Shown in pieces: positions 11,101-21,119 of a stretch of DNA of 64,000 bases. The stretch comes from Dastarcus helophoroides (Eukaryota; Arthropoda; Insecta; Coleoptera; Bothrideridae): positions 25,655,629 through 25,719,628 of the forward strand of contig CM053327.1 in NCBI GenBank assembly GCA_028583605.1, in the 5' to 3' direction. Both the position numbers and the translations under genes were made by a program. The notes beneath the pieces are model-generated. The model was given only the letters and a program-made list of their open reading frames with translations, had not been told where the DNA came from and searched no databases. The number at the start of each line of letters is the position of its first letter. The stretch's first letter is position 1.

Positions 11101-11460
11101 GAAAAGGAATCGGATGTTAAAAACTCAGAATTTTAAGAGTTTTAAGAGAATTTAAGGGAAGATTTTGATAAAAATGGGAATTTGAGAAAAAGCGTAAATC
11201 TGGGAAAAATTCGAAATTTCAAAAATTTCGATTTTTTTAAAGAAAGTTTACCAGAACGTTAAAATTTCGAGAAAAAAATACAAGTTTTGAAGTCCAAATC
11301 TTCAAAAAAAGCCGAATTTTGGAAAAACCGGAAATTTTGAAGTGTTGAAATTTGTTAAAAGTCATAATATTAAAAGGACCAAATACGCAAAAAAAATCAA
11401 TTTTGAAGTCTAAATACGTGACTAAAAATACATTAGACAATGAATGTTAAAAAAATTATT
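8180..11460. repeat. AT-rich TCGAAATTTT array, plus orientation
   Basis: About 3.3 kb of irregularly spaced variants of GTCGAAATTTT(C/G)AAAAA. There are no long open frames and no unique sequence apart from an embedded 430 bp higher-order repeat (8,795-10,215). The same vocabulary, in either orientation, makes up arrays at 14.1-15.6, 25.0-26.4, 34.6-35.7, 37.1-41.9, 43.2-43.8 and 46.8-47.6 kb, and parts of DDX18 intron 3 and the CARS2 intron. Confidence 0.8.
8795..10215. repeat. three-copy higher-order repeat, period about 430 bp
   Basis: Three successive units, starting near 8,795, 9,230 and 9,665, share the same order of sub-blocks: GTTATAAATAGGA, a TGACATGTTCAAAAATTGAAAA block, TTCAAAGTCATAATTTGAG, GAGTTTCTTCTC, GCAAGGAACACTGCTTTTGA, and GGGCAATGACAAAATTTT. 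The last unit is incomplete. The GCAAGGAACACTGC core is the least AT-rich part and is well conserved between units. Confidence 0.75.
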
Positions 11461-11489
11461 CAAAAAAACTGTAATTATTATTATTATTA

Positions 11490-11672
11490 ATATGCAAGTA
11501 GAATGCAACCTAGACTACAAATTCATGCAGCTCTCCAGGCGTGTATACTGAATCATAGGTAGCTGAACTACCAACAGTTGAATCACTGCCACCTAGCGAA
11601 GCGGTTGCTCTCTAGGAAAAAGTTCCCAGAAGACAAGGATTCTAATGCACAGACCAATATTATTATTAATGT
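11490..11672. repeat. single-unit copy of the 4.8 kb tandem repeat
   Basis: It has the same left flank (AAGTAGAATGCAAC...ATGCAGC) and one unit of the 121 bp repeat found at 4,848-5,212, including ATCATAGGTAGCTGAACTACC and CCAGAAGACAAGGATTCTAATG. Confidence 0.7.
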
Positions 11673-12950
11673 TAAAATTCTTCAATTATGTTCATTATCT
11701 CTGAATCGGAATTTTATCATCCATCCAAACATCAGAACAAATGATTCAAATTGTAACTGACTTCGGTGAGATTTATCAAATTGATTTATTTAGCAAATGG
11801 ACCTTGTACGTAAGGGCGCACTCGTCGAATGTTTACAATGAGGAGCCAGGTCAACGAACAGGTGAAATAGCAACAGGTAGGTATGTATAGGGGATGCAAC
11901 AAGTTGGGATGGAATTAAATCAAAGAAAATCAAATTCGCCTTTCTATAAGAACTGTAAATGGAGGAATTATGTCAATAATCTCAAACATTTCAGCCAAAA
12001 CTCTCTAGCTTACTAATGAAGTTAAGAATGTTATTTATATTGCACTGTCATTAAATATTAATTATTCCGGAGAAACTGTCTCTGATTATCGAGTTTTACT
12101 GGCGGCATAGGGTAGAAAAGCGAATTATTAATTAATCCGCATAGATAATTTTTACAGATATCTACAGCATTTATCGCAACAGAACATAGTTCAAAGTTAT
12201 TCCCTAACTTGCAAAATTTACAATAATCAGTAAATCAGTGACAAAAAATTCCAAATATTTACAAGGCAAACCATTTCGCGTTTTGATTATTTTCACTGAC
12301 AACAGCACATGCTTTTGTTTATTGTTTTAATGTATAAATAACATCTAATCGTAACATTTCCAACAATTTTTTCAACCAATCGCCACCTACTTTTACAAAA
12401 GGATATGTTGAATCACTTTGCGGTGACTTCTGATAATTCCAACGTGATTAATTTGAATAATTAGAAAATCTTCGCCAATTTTACCGCTAGGCACCGAAAC
12501 AAGTAAAATAAATTACGCGCCGACTAACGTAAAATATTTTACGTCACAGGCGACTTATTAAAAAAAAACTCAACGAGTTTGTATATCTGGCGATTTATAA
12601 CATCGTCTGGATCGCTCTAGGTTACCTACATACCGATACCGAGGCAAAACACCGTGAAACCACGCCTCAGTCAACACACTTGTCTTTTTAAAAACCCTCG
12701 TAATCGGAGAAAATACCGATGGCCAACCAGACCAAATACCGACAGAAACGTCAAATTGAAAGCTTGTTTGTTTGTCAAATGTTTTAATGGCCTTCGGGGT
12801 CAACGCTACGGGTCATTTTGACATCACATGTTAGGGAATTCGCCCGTAGTTCCCTCAAACCGAAACCGACGGACGTAACATCGGTACCATGGGGTGGCGG
12901 ACGTCGTAAAACTCAAATTTAGGCTAAAAATAAGCCGCATGCTGGCATAC
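11673..12950 (-). other. inferred intron of how adjoining exon 1
   Basis: There is no repeat signature and no protein similarity that I can recognise. The sequence begins, on the minus strand, with a GTATGCC donor directly after the how exon. A 77-codon frame at 12,570-12,803 has no recognisable similarity and I take it as chance. Confidence 0.45.
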
Positions 12951-13077
12951 CTTCGTCGAGAAGTCTCTCTACGTGATTGAAGACGTTTGGAAAGGCCACT
13001 AACTGCTTCCTGTCCTTCAGTAACTGTGCCAAATAGTCCGCTATGCTTTGGGTTGATGCCGTATTGGCGTCACACAT
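12951..13077 (-). CDS. how: held out wings (How/Quaking) STAR RNA-binding protein, first coding exon
   Basis: Reading from ATG at 13,077 gives 42 codons plus one base, then a splice donor GTATGCC at 12,950. Residues 8 to 42 contain STQSIADYLAQLL, KDRKQLVAFPNVF and HVERLLDE. This is the start of the QUA1 dimerisation helix of How/Quaking STAR proteins and nearly identical to insect How. The family binds ACUAAC-type RNA sites and controls splicing, stability and export of mRNAs in muscle, tendon and glial development; that is family knowledge. The phase (G|) fits the next expected residues of the family (a Glu codon). An in-frame TAA lies just upstream of the ATG, so the short N-terminus (MCDANTA) is complete and lacks the glutamine-rich extension of Drosophila How. 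The KH and QUA2 exons are not in the window and should lie to the left of position 1. Confidence 0.9.
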
Positions 13078-13330
13078 TGTGTTAATTTAAAACTAATGTA
13101 AAACACGAAACAAACTATGTTTTTATTTGATTACCAACACAACTACTACGACGGGAAGTAATCGCGTTGCACTGTTAAATCGAACTGAAGGAAGAAGTAA
13201 ATCGTCTAGCCTTATTCTCGATATGATGTGCGCTTGCGTTCCGGTTAAAAGCTCGGTCTGCGCAGTTGTGTTTATGGTCCCATATATGGCTCCCTCTTGG
13301 CGTATAATTTAATATCTGTGTGCTTGCGTG
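13078..13330 (-). promoter_or_regulatory. how: probable 5' UTR / proximal promoter of how
   Basis: This region directly precedes the how start codon on the minus strand and has higher GC than the surroundings. On the minus strand it has an initiator-like TCAGTT near 13,185 and a perfect CArG-type palindrome CCATATATGG at 13,280-13,289. No transcription start can be fixed from the sequence alone. Confidence 0.35.
13280..13289. promoter_or_regulatory. CArG box (SRF/MADS-type site)
   Basis: CCATATATGG matches CC(A/T)6GG exactly and is palindromic. It lies about 200 bp upstream of the how ATG. MADS-domain factors (SRF, and Mef2 at related sites) regulate muscle genes, and how is a muscle/tendon gene, so a role is plausible but inferred. 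Confidence 0.35.
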
Positions 13331-14074
13331 TTGTTATCAGTGGATTTGTCTGTTGTGTTTAAAAAGCCGCCCGCATGTGTATTTTAGTCCCTTAACTAAC
13401 CAATATGCGATAAAGATTGGGTCAGGGCGCCCTCCAACGAAAGTGTAAATGCTTATCTGCGATATCTATCTGATTGATTGAAATGGGCGACACTGGTATT
13501 CGTCACGGCTCACTTGTCAAATAAATGCGGTTTACACCAACTGACGACAGCAAAGTGACTTTTATTTAATAAATACGACTTATACAGGGTGCATTTCACG
13601 CATTGATAGTCAGCAACAAACATTATTGAACACATTTCAGTTGCGTATCATGCGTGTGTTCTTTGCAACCCAAAAAAAGTATTAAAAAAAGTATCTAGAA
13701 GTTTAAAATTTTAGATCAAAAAGTAAATTATTCGAAACATTATAAAAATCAAATACTACGCCTAGAGTGCTGTCAACATATCAGACGCTGCATAAACTAG
13801 TATTAAGTTATCAAGATTTTGTGTATTTCGTTAAGTCTGTCCGCCTTAAATACTCACCTTTGCTTTTGGAGAACAAAATTTTAGTGAGAAACTAAAATTC
13901 ATCAGTAATATTTCATTTGTCCACCATAATTTTATCTTCATACTAAGAAAGTTGTACCTAATCGATTGAATACGCTACGGATTCTAAGAACTGACCAGAC
14001 GTTTCGTCTGAACTAAATAGGATATCTTCGTCGCAATCGTTTGCATCCAATCAAAAGTCTTTTATTCTTAATAC
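13331..14074. other. intergenic; contains a degenerate satellite segment
   Basis: At 13,890-13,985 there is a half-unit of the 21-25 kb satellite (ATTCATCAGTAATATTTC ... TTATCTTCATA ... ATCGATTG). 13,585 onward carries a TATACAGGGTG phrase seen at transposon ends elsewhere in the window. No gene was recognised. Confidence 0.45.
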
Positions 14075-15565
14075 TCAACGATGCTTTTCAGTGGCTTTTC
14101 AATTACTTTTCGAAAATTTTAGATTTCTTTGAAAACTTGACAATGAAAACTTTTGATAATGTCGCGTTTTTTGAAAGGTTGGATTGTTTTTCCAAATTTC
14201 GACTGTATTGCAAAATTTAGATTTTTTCTTGTAATCTCGACCTTTTTATTTTAAAGTTTTGACTTTTTTGAAAAACTATGAATACTCTTTTAAAAATTTC
14301 CGTATTTTCCTAAATATTTGGATTTTTCGATGTTCTGTCTTTCTTCTTGTAATTTTTTTTAAATTAATTATTACATTCCTACTTTTTATGAAAATGTAAT
14401 TTTTTTCAAAACTGAACTTTTAAATTTTTAAATATTTGTCTTTCTCCTAATTTTATCTTTGTTAATAATTTTTTTTGAAAACTTATAATTTCTTTATTGA
14501 AAATTTCGATTTTTAATAATTTCGACTGGTTTTTATTTAAAGGTCAATTATTTTTCAAAATTTCGACTTTTTTACAGTTTCGATTATTTTTTGATTTTTT
14601 GTAGAAAATTTCGTTAGTGCTTAATTTTCGAAATTCTCTCAAAATTTCGATTTTTTTGAAAATATTGAAATTTTATGAAATATTTGACATTTTTTCAAAA
14701 TGTTAATGTTTTTGACCTAAAATTTCAACTTTTAAAAAAATTTTCCACTTTGATTCAAAATTATAACTACCAAGATTTTAAACTTTTTTCAATATTTTAA
14801 TTCTCAATATTTCGAGTTTTGAAAACCTCGATCTACCTTTAATTTTCACCTGTTTTCAATATTCCGGTTTCGAAAAATTTGGTTTTTATTGAAAATTTGA
14901 GTGCAAATTTCACAACTATTCAAAATTTAAACTTTTTTAAAATTTCGCAAATTTGATAAAAATTCCCAAATCTTTTGCAAATTTTGATATTTTTCTAATT
15001 TCGACTATAATTTTCGACCCTTTTCTTTTGAAAATGTCTTCTTTTGCAAAATTTTAACTTCTTTTTTGGAAGTTTGAATGATTTTGAAAAATTCCGACAT
15101 TATTACAAATGTTAACCTTTTCTTAAATCTGCACTTTTTGGAAATTTTCAACCTTTTATTTTAATTTCCACTTTGTTGCAAATTCCAGCCTTTTTTAAAT
15201 GTTTGAATTTTTCAAAATTTTAGTCATTTTTCAAAATTTTGACATTTTTTGTAAACTGTCGACCCTTGATTTGAAAATTGTTATTTTTTTAAGTCAGACC
15301 TTTCTTAAAATCTGTTATTGACATTTTCGACTAATATTTCGTAAAATTTCGGTTCCATTTCAAAACTTTGACTTTTTTTCAAAATTTCGATCTTTTTGAA
15401 AACTTGACTTTTTTTTAAAAAAGTTCTATTTTTTTCAAATTTCGTTTATACATTTTTTTAAACATTTCCAATTAAATCTTCGACTTAAAAGAAAAGATTG
15501 TTTTCAAACTGGAACTATTGAAATTTTCGACTTTTTTCGAAACTTTACCTTTTCCTTTATTTGAA
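14075..15565. repeat. AT-rich array, inverted partner of 39,510-41,075
   Basis: Read as reverse complement, this stretch aligns over its length with 39,510-41,075 in the same order. Examples: AGTTTTCATTGTCAA at one end, AAAACCAGTCGAAATTAT in the middle, TTTAAGTCGAAGATTTAATT at the other. It is therefore a duplicated sequence of about 1.5 kb and not independent low-complexity drift. Confidence 0.8.
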
Positions 15566-15589
15566 AATTGTGATTTTATCCCATCATCC

Positions 15590-15676
15590 ATATTTGTGTA
15601 ACCAGTTAAAATCAATCTATTTTAAAACTCATATATGTTCTTGGTGCTCTAAATTTCGATAAACCAAAGCTCATCA
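15590..15676. repeat. degenerate half-unit of the 21-25 kb satellite
   Basis: The phrases CCAGTTAAAATCAATC...TTTTAAAACTCATATAT and TTCTTGGTG match the second half of the satellite unit and its relatives at 26,520-26,600 and 26,840-26,910. With 13,890-13,985 it brackets the AT-rich array. Confidence 0.55.
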
Positions 15677-15847
15677 TAGTGGCGGATTATCTATAAGGTA
15701 AACTAGGCAGTTGTCTAGGGGCTCAAGAAGGCCTCAGAGCCAGTTAAATTTGGAGGGGAGGTGCTTATTCGTCAAAATGTATTGTGAGTTGTAAGGCGAG
15801 TTATACAATATTGGCCTATGGCGCTGTCAATATTTAATCCACCACTG
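15677..15847. mobile_element. small hAT-like MITE
   Basis: The left end TAGTGGCGGATTATCTA and the right end (reverse complement CAGTGGTGGATTAAATA) are imperfect terminal inverted repeats of about 16 bp with the CAGTGG(C/T)GG start of many hAT elements. The length is about 171 bp. The flanking 8-mers do not match, so no target duplication survives. A left end of the same family is at 26,914. Confidence 0.45.
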
Positions 15848-15889
15848 GATTAGGATTAGGAGGACTTTGGTACATAGAGTCGTTTAAAT

Positions 15890-18250
15890 ATCCATAAAAG
15901 GATTCAATCTGAATTAAGTTCAGATCATAATCCGATATTCATACAAATAGGAGGAGAAGGCTTATTGGAAGAACTGGCTAAGATACAAAAGGTATCTCGA
16001 GGAAAACCCGACAATAATAGAGGAGATATCAAATAATAACGAATTGGAAAGTAATATTAAAAAGATACAAGAAAATATTATAAATGCTGTCAGCGCGGCG
16101 ACGTATGACGAAAGGCGGGATTATAGAAGAAATAATCGTAATATAAAAGAATTAGCAAGAGAGAAAAACAAGCTAAAAAAAATATCACAGGACACCTAAT
16201 CCTCAAGATAAGAGAGCACAGACTGCATTGCGGCAGGCCTTGGAAAAACAGAGAAATGGAGAATGGGACAGAAAACTAGAAGAAGTAAGAATGCAAGATA
16301 ATTCCCTCTGGCAATTACACAAAATTCTAAAAAATGGAAAGAACTCAAACTCCTTGTATGCACATTCCAAGGGGAACAATGTATACTCCGGAAAAAAAAA
16401 AGCGGAAACTCTGGCTGACCACTTGGAGGATCAGTACCAGCCTAGCTACAGAAATTACATTGAAGAACAAATAACACAAGTGAACAGACTTCTGAGACCA
16501 AAAGTAGAAACAAATAAAGATGAAAAACCAATAAGAGAAACAAATGTAGAAGATATTAAGACAATAATCAAGAAGATGGCGAAGAAAAAACAACAAGAAG
16601 AGATTACATCTCAAAGCTAGCCATAAAGAATCTCTCGGAAGTAGAAATTGAAAATATCAAAAAAATTATCAACTCTCTAATAAAAATGGAACATTTTTCC
16701 AGCATATGGAAATTTGCACAGGTCGTGATGATTCCAAAGCCGGTAAAAGGCCGCACATATCCCCAAAATCAAAGACCAATAAGTCTTCTCCCAGCCATAG
16801 TTAAAGTGGCAGATAAAATAATCTGCTCAAGATTGCAAGAAGAATTGGAAAGGTTAGAGGTAATACCGGAATAACAATTTGGATTTAAACCGGAACACAG
16901 CATCACTCAACAAACGTTGAGGTTGGTCGAAGAAGTTTCACAAGGATTTAACGATAAACAGTCCACGGGTTTAGACGTTGCCAAGGCTTTTGACAAAGTC
17001 TGGCTCAAAGGACTATTATATAAAATGCATAGAGGGAATATCAATCCCTAATTAGCAATCCTATTTGGACAACAGAAAATTTGAAGTAAAACTGAATGGA
17101 ATAGTAACAGGAAAAAGAAGAATAAGAGCTGGGGTTTCACAAGGCAAGGAGATTACAATGAAAAACAAATAACACAAGTGAACAGGCTTCTGAGACCAAA
17201 AGCAGAAACAAATAAAGATGAAAAACCAATAAAGAAAACAAATGTAGAAGAAATTAAGACGATAATCAAGAAGATGGCGAAGACAAAAGCACCAGGAAGA
17301 GATCAAATCTCAAACCTGGCTACAAGAAATCTCCCAGAAGTAAAGATTGAAAATATCAAGAAAATTATCAACTCCATAATAAAAATAGAACATTTTCTCA
17401 GCATATGGAAATTTACACAAGTAGCGATAATTCCAAAGCCGAAAAAAAACCCTACATATCCCCAAAATCAAAGACCAATAAGTCTTCTCCCAGCCATAGG
17501 TAAAGTGGCAGATAAAATAATCTGCTCAAGATTGCAAGAAGAATTGGAATGGTTAGAGGTAATACCGGAAAAACAATTTGGATTTAAGACGGAACACAGC
17601 ACCACACAACAAACGTTGAGGTTGGTCGAAGAAATTGCCAAGGATTTAACGATAAACAGTCTATGGGTTTAGACGTTGCCAAGGCTTTTAACAAAGTCGG
17701 GCAAAGTCTGGACTATTATATAGAATACATGGAGCGAATATCAATCCCAAATTAGAAATCCTATTTGGAGAACCGGAAATTTGAATGAAATAGTAACAGA
17801 AGAAAGAAGAATAAGAGCTGGGGTTCCGCAAGGTTTAGTTCTAGGCCCCACTCTCTTTAACATATATGTATATGTATACATGACATTCCCAAGCCAAACG
17901 GAGTCAAGATAGCGCTGTATGCGCATAATACATCGATTCTAGCAAAGCACAGAAGACAGGAAATAATAGTTAGAAGATTGCAAGAAGCACTCCATCAAAT
18001 GGAGAAATGATTTGAAAAATGGCGTATTGAAATCATCCCTGGTTTGTAACCAACAGAGGAATTCACAAAGATCTACAAATCAAAACGATAGAAAAGCCGC
18101 AAGAAGAGAGTTCGATAGAGCAGAAATACATTTAAATCAACTACTCTAGGAAGTAGTGGATTATGCGCCGCGAGATTACCCAAGATTCAGAAAGCCTAGG
18201 TTTTAAGAAGATAGTTTAGTCTACTAACCTCAGGTTTTAGTGTGGTTTCC
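15890..18250 (+). pseudogene. jockey-like non-LTR retrotransposon (family C), dead, with internal tandem duplication
   Basis: The order of remnants fits an AP-endonuclease/RT element. SSDHNPI (end of the endonuclease) is near 15,905, and a Lys/Glu-rich linker follows from 15,960. Then comes the RT: NQRPISLLPAI and KVADKII near 16,770-16,820 and QFGFK...HS near 16,880-16,900, then AKAFDKVW. An approximately 695 bp block (about 16,450-17,145) is repeated at 17,150-17,900 with its own KAPGRDQISN and NQRPISLLPAIGKVADK. Motif C near 17,910 reads YAHN instead of (F/Y)ADD. Stops and frameshifts occur throughout. The 3' side ends in a TTTTAGTGTGGTTTCCCC block near 18,230. Confidence 0.8.
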
Positions 18251-18540
18251 CCAAGGGCATGGTCAAAGGCGAAAGAAAAAAGTCGCTCCACACGCGCATT
18301 AAGAGGACGTTTACAGAAAGAGAGAAAACGGCACAAATACAAGCAGATAAGCAAAATCTGCAACGCATAAGAGGCAGACATGGAAGCTCTAAATCTCAAG
18401 AGAGACAAAAGGGCAACTACCGGAACAAGCAGATAGGTAAAATCTGAGACGCAAGAGGAAGGTCCGAATCTCAGAAGAGGAAAAAGAGCAATAATAAACA
18501 AGTTAAGTACAAAAATTCTTAGAACAGCGCAATAAAGGTG
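18251..18540 (+). repeat. imperfect ~90 bp direct repeat after family C
   Basis: GAGAAAACGGCACAAATACAAGCAGATAAGCAAAATCTG...CGCATAAGAGG is followed by a diverged second version with ACAAGCAGATAGGTAAAATCTGAGACGCAAGAGG. It is probably the element's 3' UTR or flank. No protein recognised. Confidence 0.4.
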
Positions 18541-21119
18541 TAAGAGGAAAATATTCCTGACCCAATATGGAGATTAGAAGACAAAGTAAAGTATAAGAGG
18601 ATTTAATTTAGTTTGCAGCTTCATGGAAATGGACTTATAATGTGTATCATTAAGAAATTGGATTGGTAATAAAGAATTTGCGATTGTAAATTAGATCAAA
18701 CGAATCCAGCGAATGTAGGTTAAATTTATAACAAGTCTCTAATGAGAAACGGCTATTGGAATATCAAATAACCAAATATGGCACCCATGCAATGAAGCGT
18801 ATACGATTACAGAATAGTCAATTTCATTTTATTTATTTTTCTATCAACCTTATTGGGAACACGTCCACTCCATTTTTGTTATTTCAGGTACTGGCGCCGT
18901 TTAACTATTTCAGTTCTTTTTGCAAATAATCTCAAGCAATACCTACATCAGTTGCCCACATTTATGCTACAAGAAGATAAGCACCATCATTTTAACTCCA
19001 AACCAATTAATTTTCGTCTGACACGTCTGATTACAATGTAAGAAAGCATCAAAAATCAAGAGCTAGAGACAATTCCTGTTGGAAGAAATTTCTCCCTACT
19101 AGTACTAAATTGATGGTTTCATTAAAATGGCCAATAATATGATCATGTTTCACATATTTTGAGGCAATTCTTCTTCCTCCATCACACAACCAAAATGTTT
19201 TAGGTAAATTTAATTTTTTTATTTTGGTTCAATTTCAATATTTTATTTTCAAAATTCGCGTTACTTCAACTTCTCTCCACAAGATCTAATTTTGAGGTAA
19301 AAATCAGAATGGGCAACCCACTCTCCATATTACGTACACATATGACACAAGAAAAACACATTATGCTTTCTAATTAAATCATATGTTTACAATAAAAATA
19401 CCACGATCAGTTTCAATTTCGGTTAAGACGTGGGCAGATTATTTCTTTCTGTTAGACCGACCTTAACAGTCTTTGATTCTTAATGGGCAAAAGACACCAT
19501 TCAAAAACACCAACGCCCAACGTGTTTGAATGTGTGACCCACATTTCTTAATTTTTATGTAAAACGACTTGCAATCATCAAGATGAAGAAACGATATCCT
19601 GTTCATATGTTACGGTTTGTGTGATTTAGATTTTTTTCATTGACAATCTAAAGAAGGTGTGTTTCATTCAGTTGCAGCGGGCCAAGAATTTGAGATGTAT
19701 GGCCCTCCCTTCATTTACTGCGAATGGAGAGTATTTTGCAACGCGGTGTATTGTATTAAACATTTGATGCTCATTACCATTGCATGGTTATTTAAATCAA
19801 TTATTTAAATGTGCATTTGAATTTGAAGTATTTAGGTTTACCTCTGGGAGTTGAGTTTTAATTTCGCTGCCGAGGTGTCTGAGCTTTATGGGAGCCAAAC
19901 ATAATTCTCATAGATAAATCGGTTTACCAAATTACTCTAGAATAGTGTTCATTAATCAATTATATGAACAAGGGATTATGTGGATAGTTTAAACCATCGA
20001 AAATTATTGAAAATAATCGATAGTCAGTTAAACTCTTCTTGAATTTAACCCATAATGCAAGAACGAAGGTTACCTCGCTACTAGTGACCTTTGTAACCTT
20101 AGTTACATCGCACCTCCTGTTTTTTATGGTTTTATTTTATAGTATCAATAGCTTTTAAACGATTGTCTAATTTAAGTTATTGGACCGTTTAAATCAGACA
20201 CTACTAACAATAAGTAAGTCAGTTTTTTCACTGGTGAGCAGCGACTTTAAAAAAATATTACATTTTGTGTTATTAGCTAAAATAATTATTGGAATCGAAT
20301 GATGTATGTTTGTATTATTTTGCAATGGAGCAAAAACTTCTGCTACTTAATTAAGGGCGTATATATTGATAATATGAGAATTTATGACTTTAAAATCTAA
20401 ATATAAAAATGTAATATTTTATGGCACATAAATGTTTATGAACATACTTTGCTTTTAATGATATAAGATTATTATTTTTGTTAACAATAAATGCAATTAC
20501 ATTTGCAAATAAACAAATTAAACATGTAATGAATTCAAAAATTAAAATCAAACGTTAAACAAATTGCAATAATTATTAATTAATAGATCATCCTCATCCT
20601 TTAATAAGGATTTTATGACCCATCCTTGAAGGTTAAAGTCGACGAAAACCTAACAAGGTGTACGAGCATTTAGACTTCATCAGAAAGAAATGGATATTAA
20701 TCCCATGATATTCGTAAAATTGTAACCATATAAATTCAAAATATTAAATGCTATCTGTAAATCGCCGGTGCGAAACATTTTGCGTTTTGAAAACTATAAA
20801 AAAACATTAAAAGAATATATCCAATGACCACATGCCTATGCTTGTGGGCTACACTTTTGGACAGGCAAAACTCCCACACATGACATCACCAGCTACCCAC
20901 AATATCGATTTAGTTTCTCGTATAAAAACGCAATACATTTTTTGCATCATGCATATCAAGAGAAAGAGAAAAATTCTAAGTCGTAGCTTTGTGGGAGTTT
21001 GCTCTAAAAGGAGAAACCAATTTATTATCAAAAAATGCAAAATGAGAATTTTATTTATAGTAAATTTCATAACCACTGAAGTGATTCAGTATTTTATTCA
21101 TTTGTTGGTAATGTTTAAA
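18541..21119. other. non-coding stretch
   Basis: No gene, array or terminal repeat was recognised. Open frames near 18,853-19,041 and 20,832-21,167 have no family similarity and no splice structure that I can support. Confidence 0.4.

Noticed and set aside
8180..11460. CRISPR-like or centromeric satellite interpretation of the AT-rich array
   Set aside because: Repeat words are irregular in length and spacing with no unique spacers, the genome is eukaryotic, and the same sequence is dispersed in introns.
12570..12803. 77-codon minus-strand frame next to the how exon
   Set aside because: It lies in the inferred intron, has no similarity to STAR proteins and no splice sites that would join it in phase.
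13990..14040. GTTTCGTCTG...ATATCTTCGTCG block as a third hammerhead-like motif
   Set aside because: GAAAC is present on the minus strand, but the CTGANGA part reads CGACGAAGA and no stem II is evident, so it was left out of the ribozyme finding.
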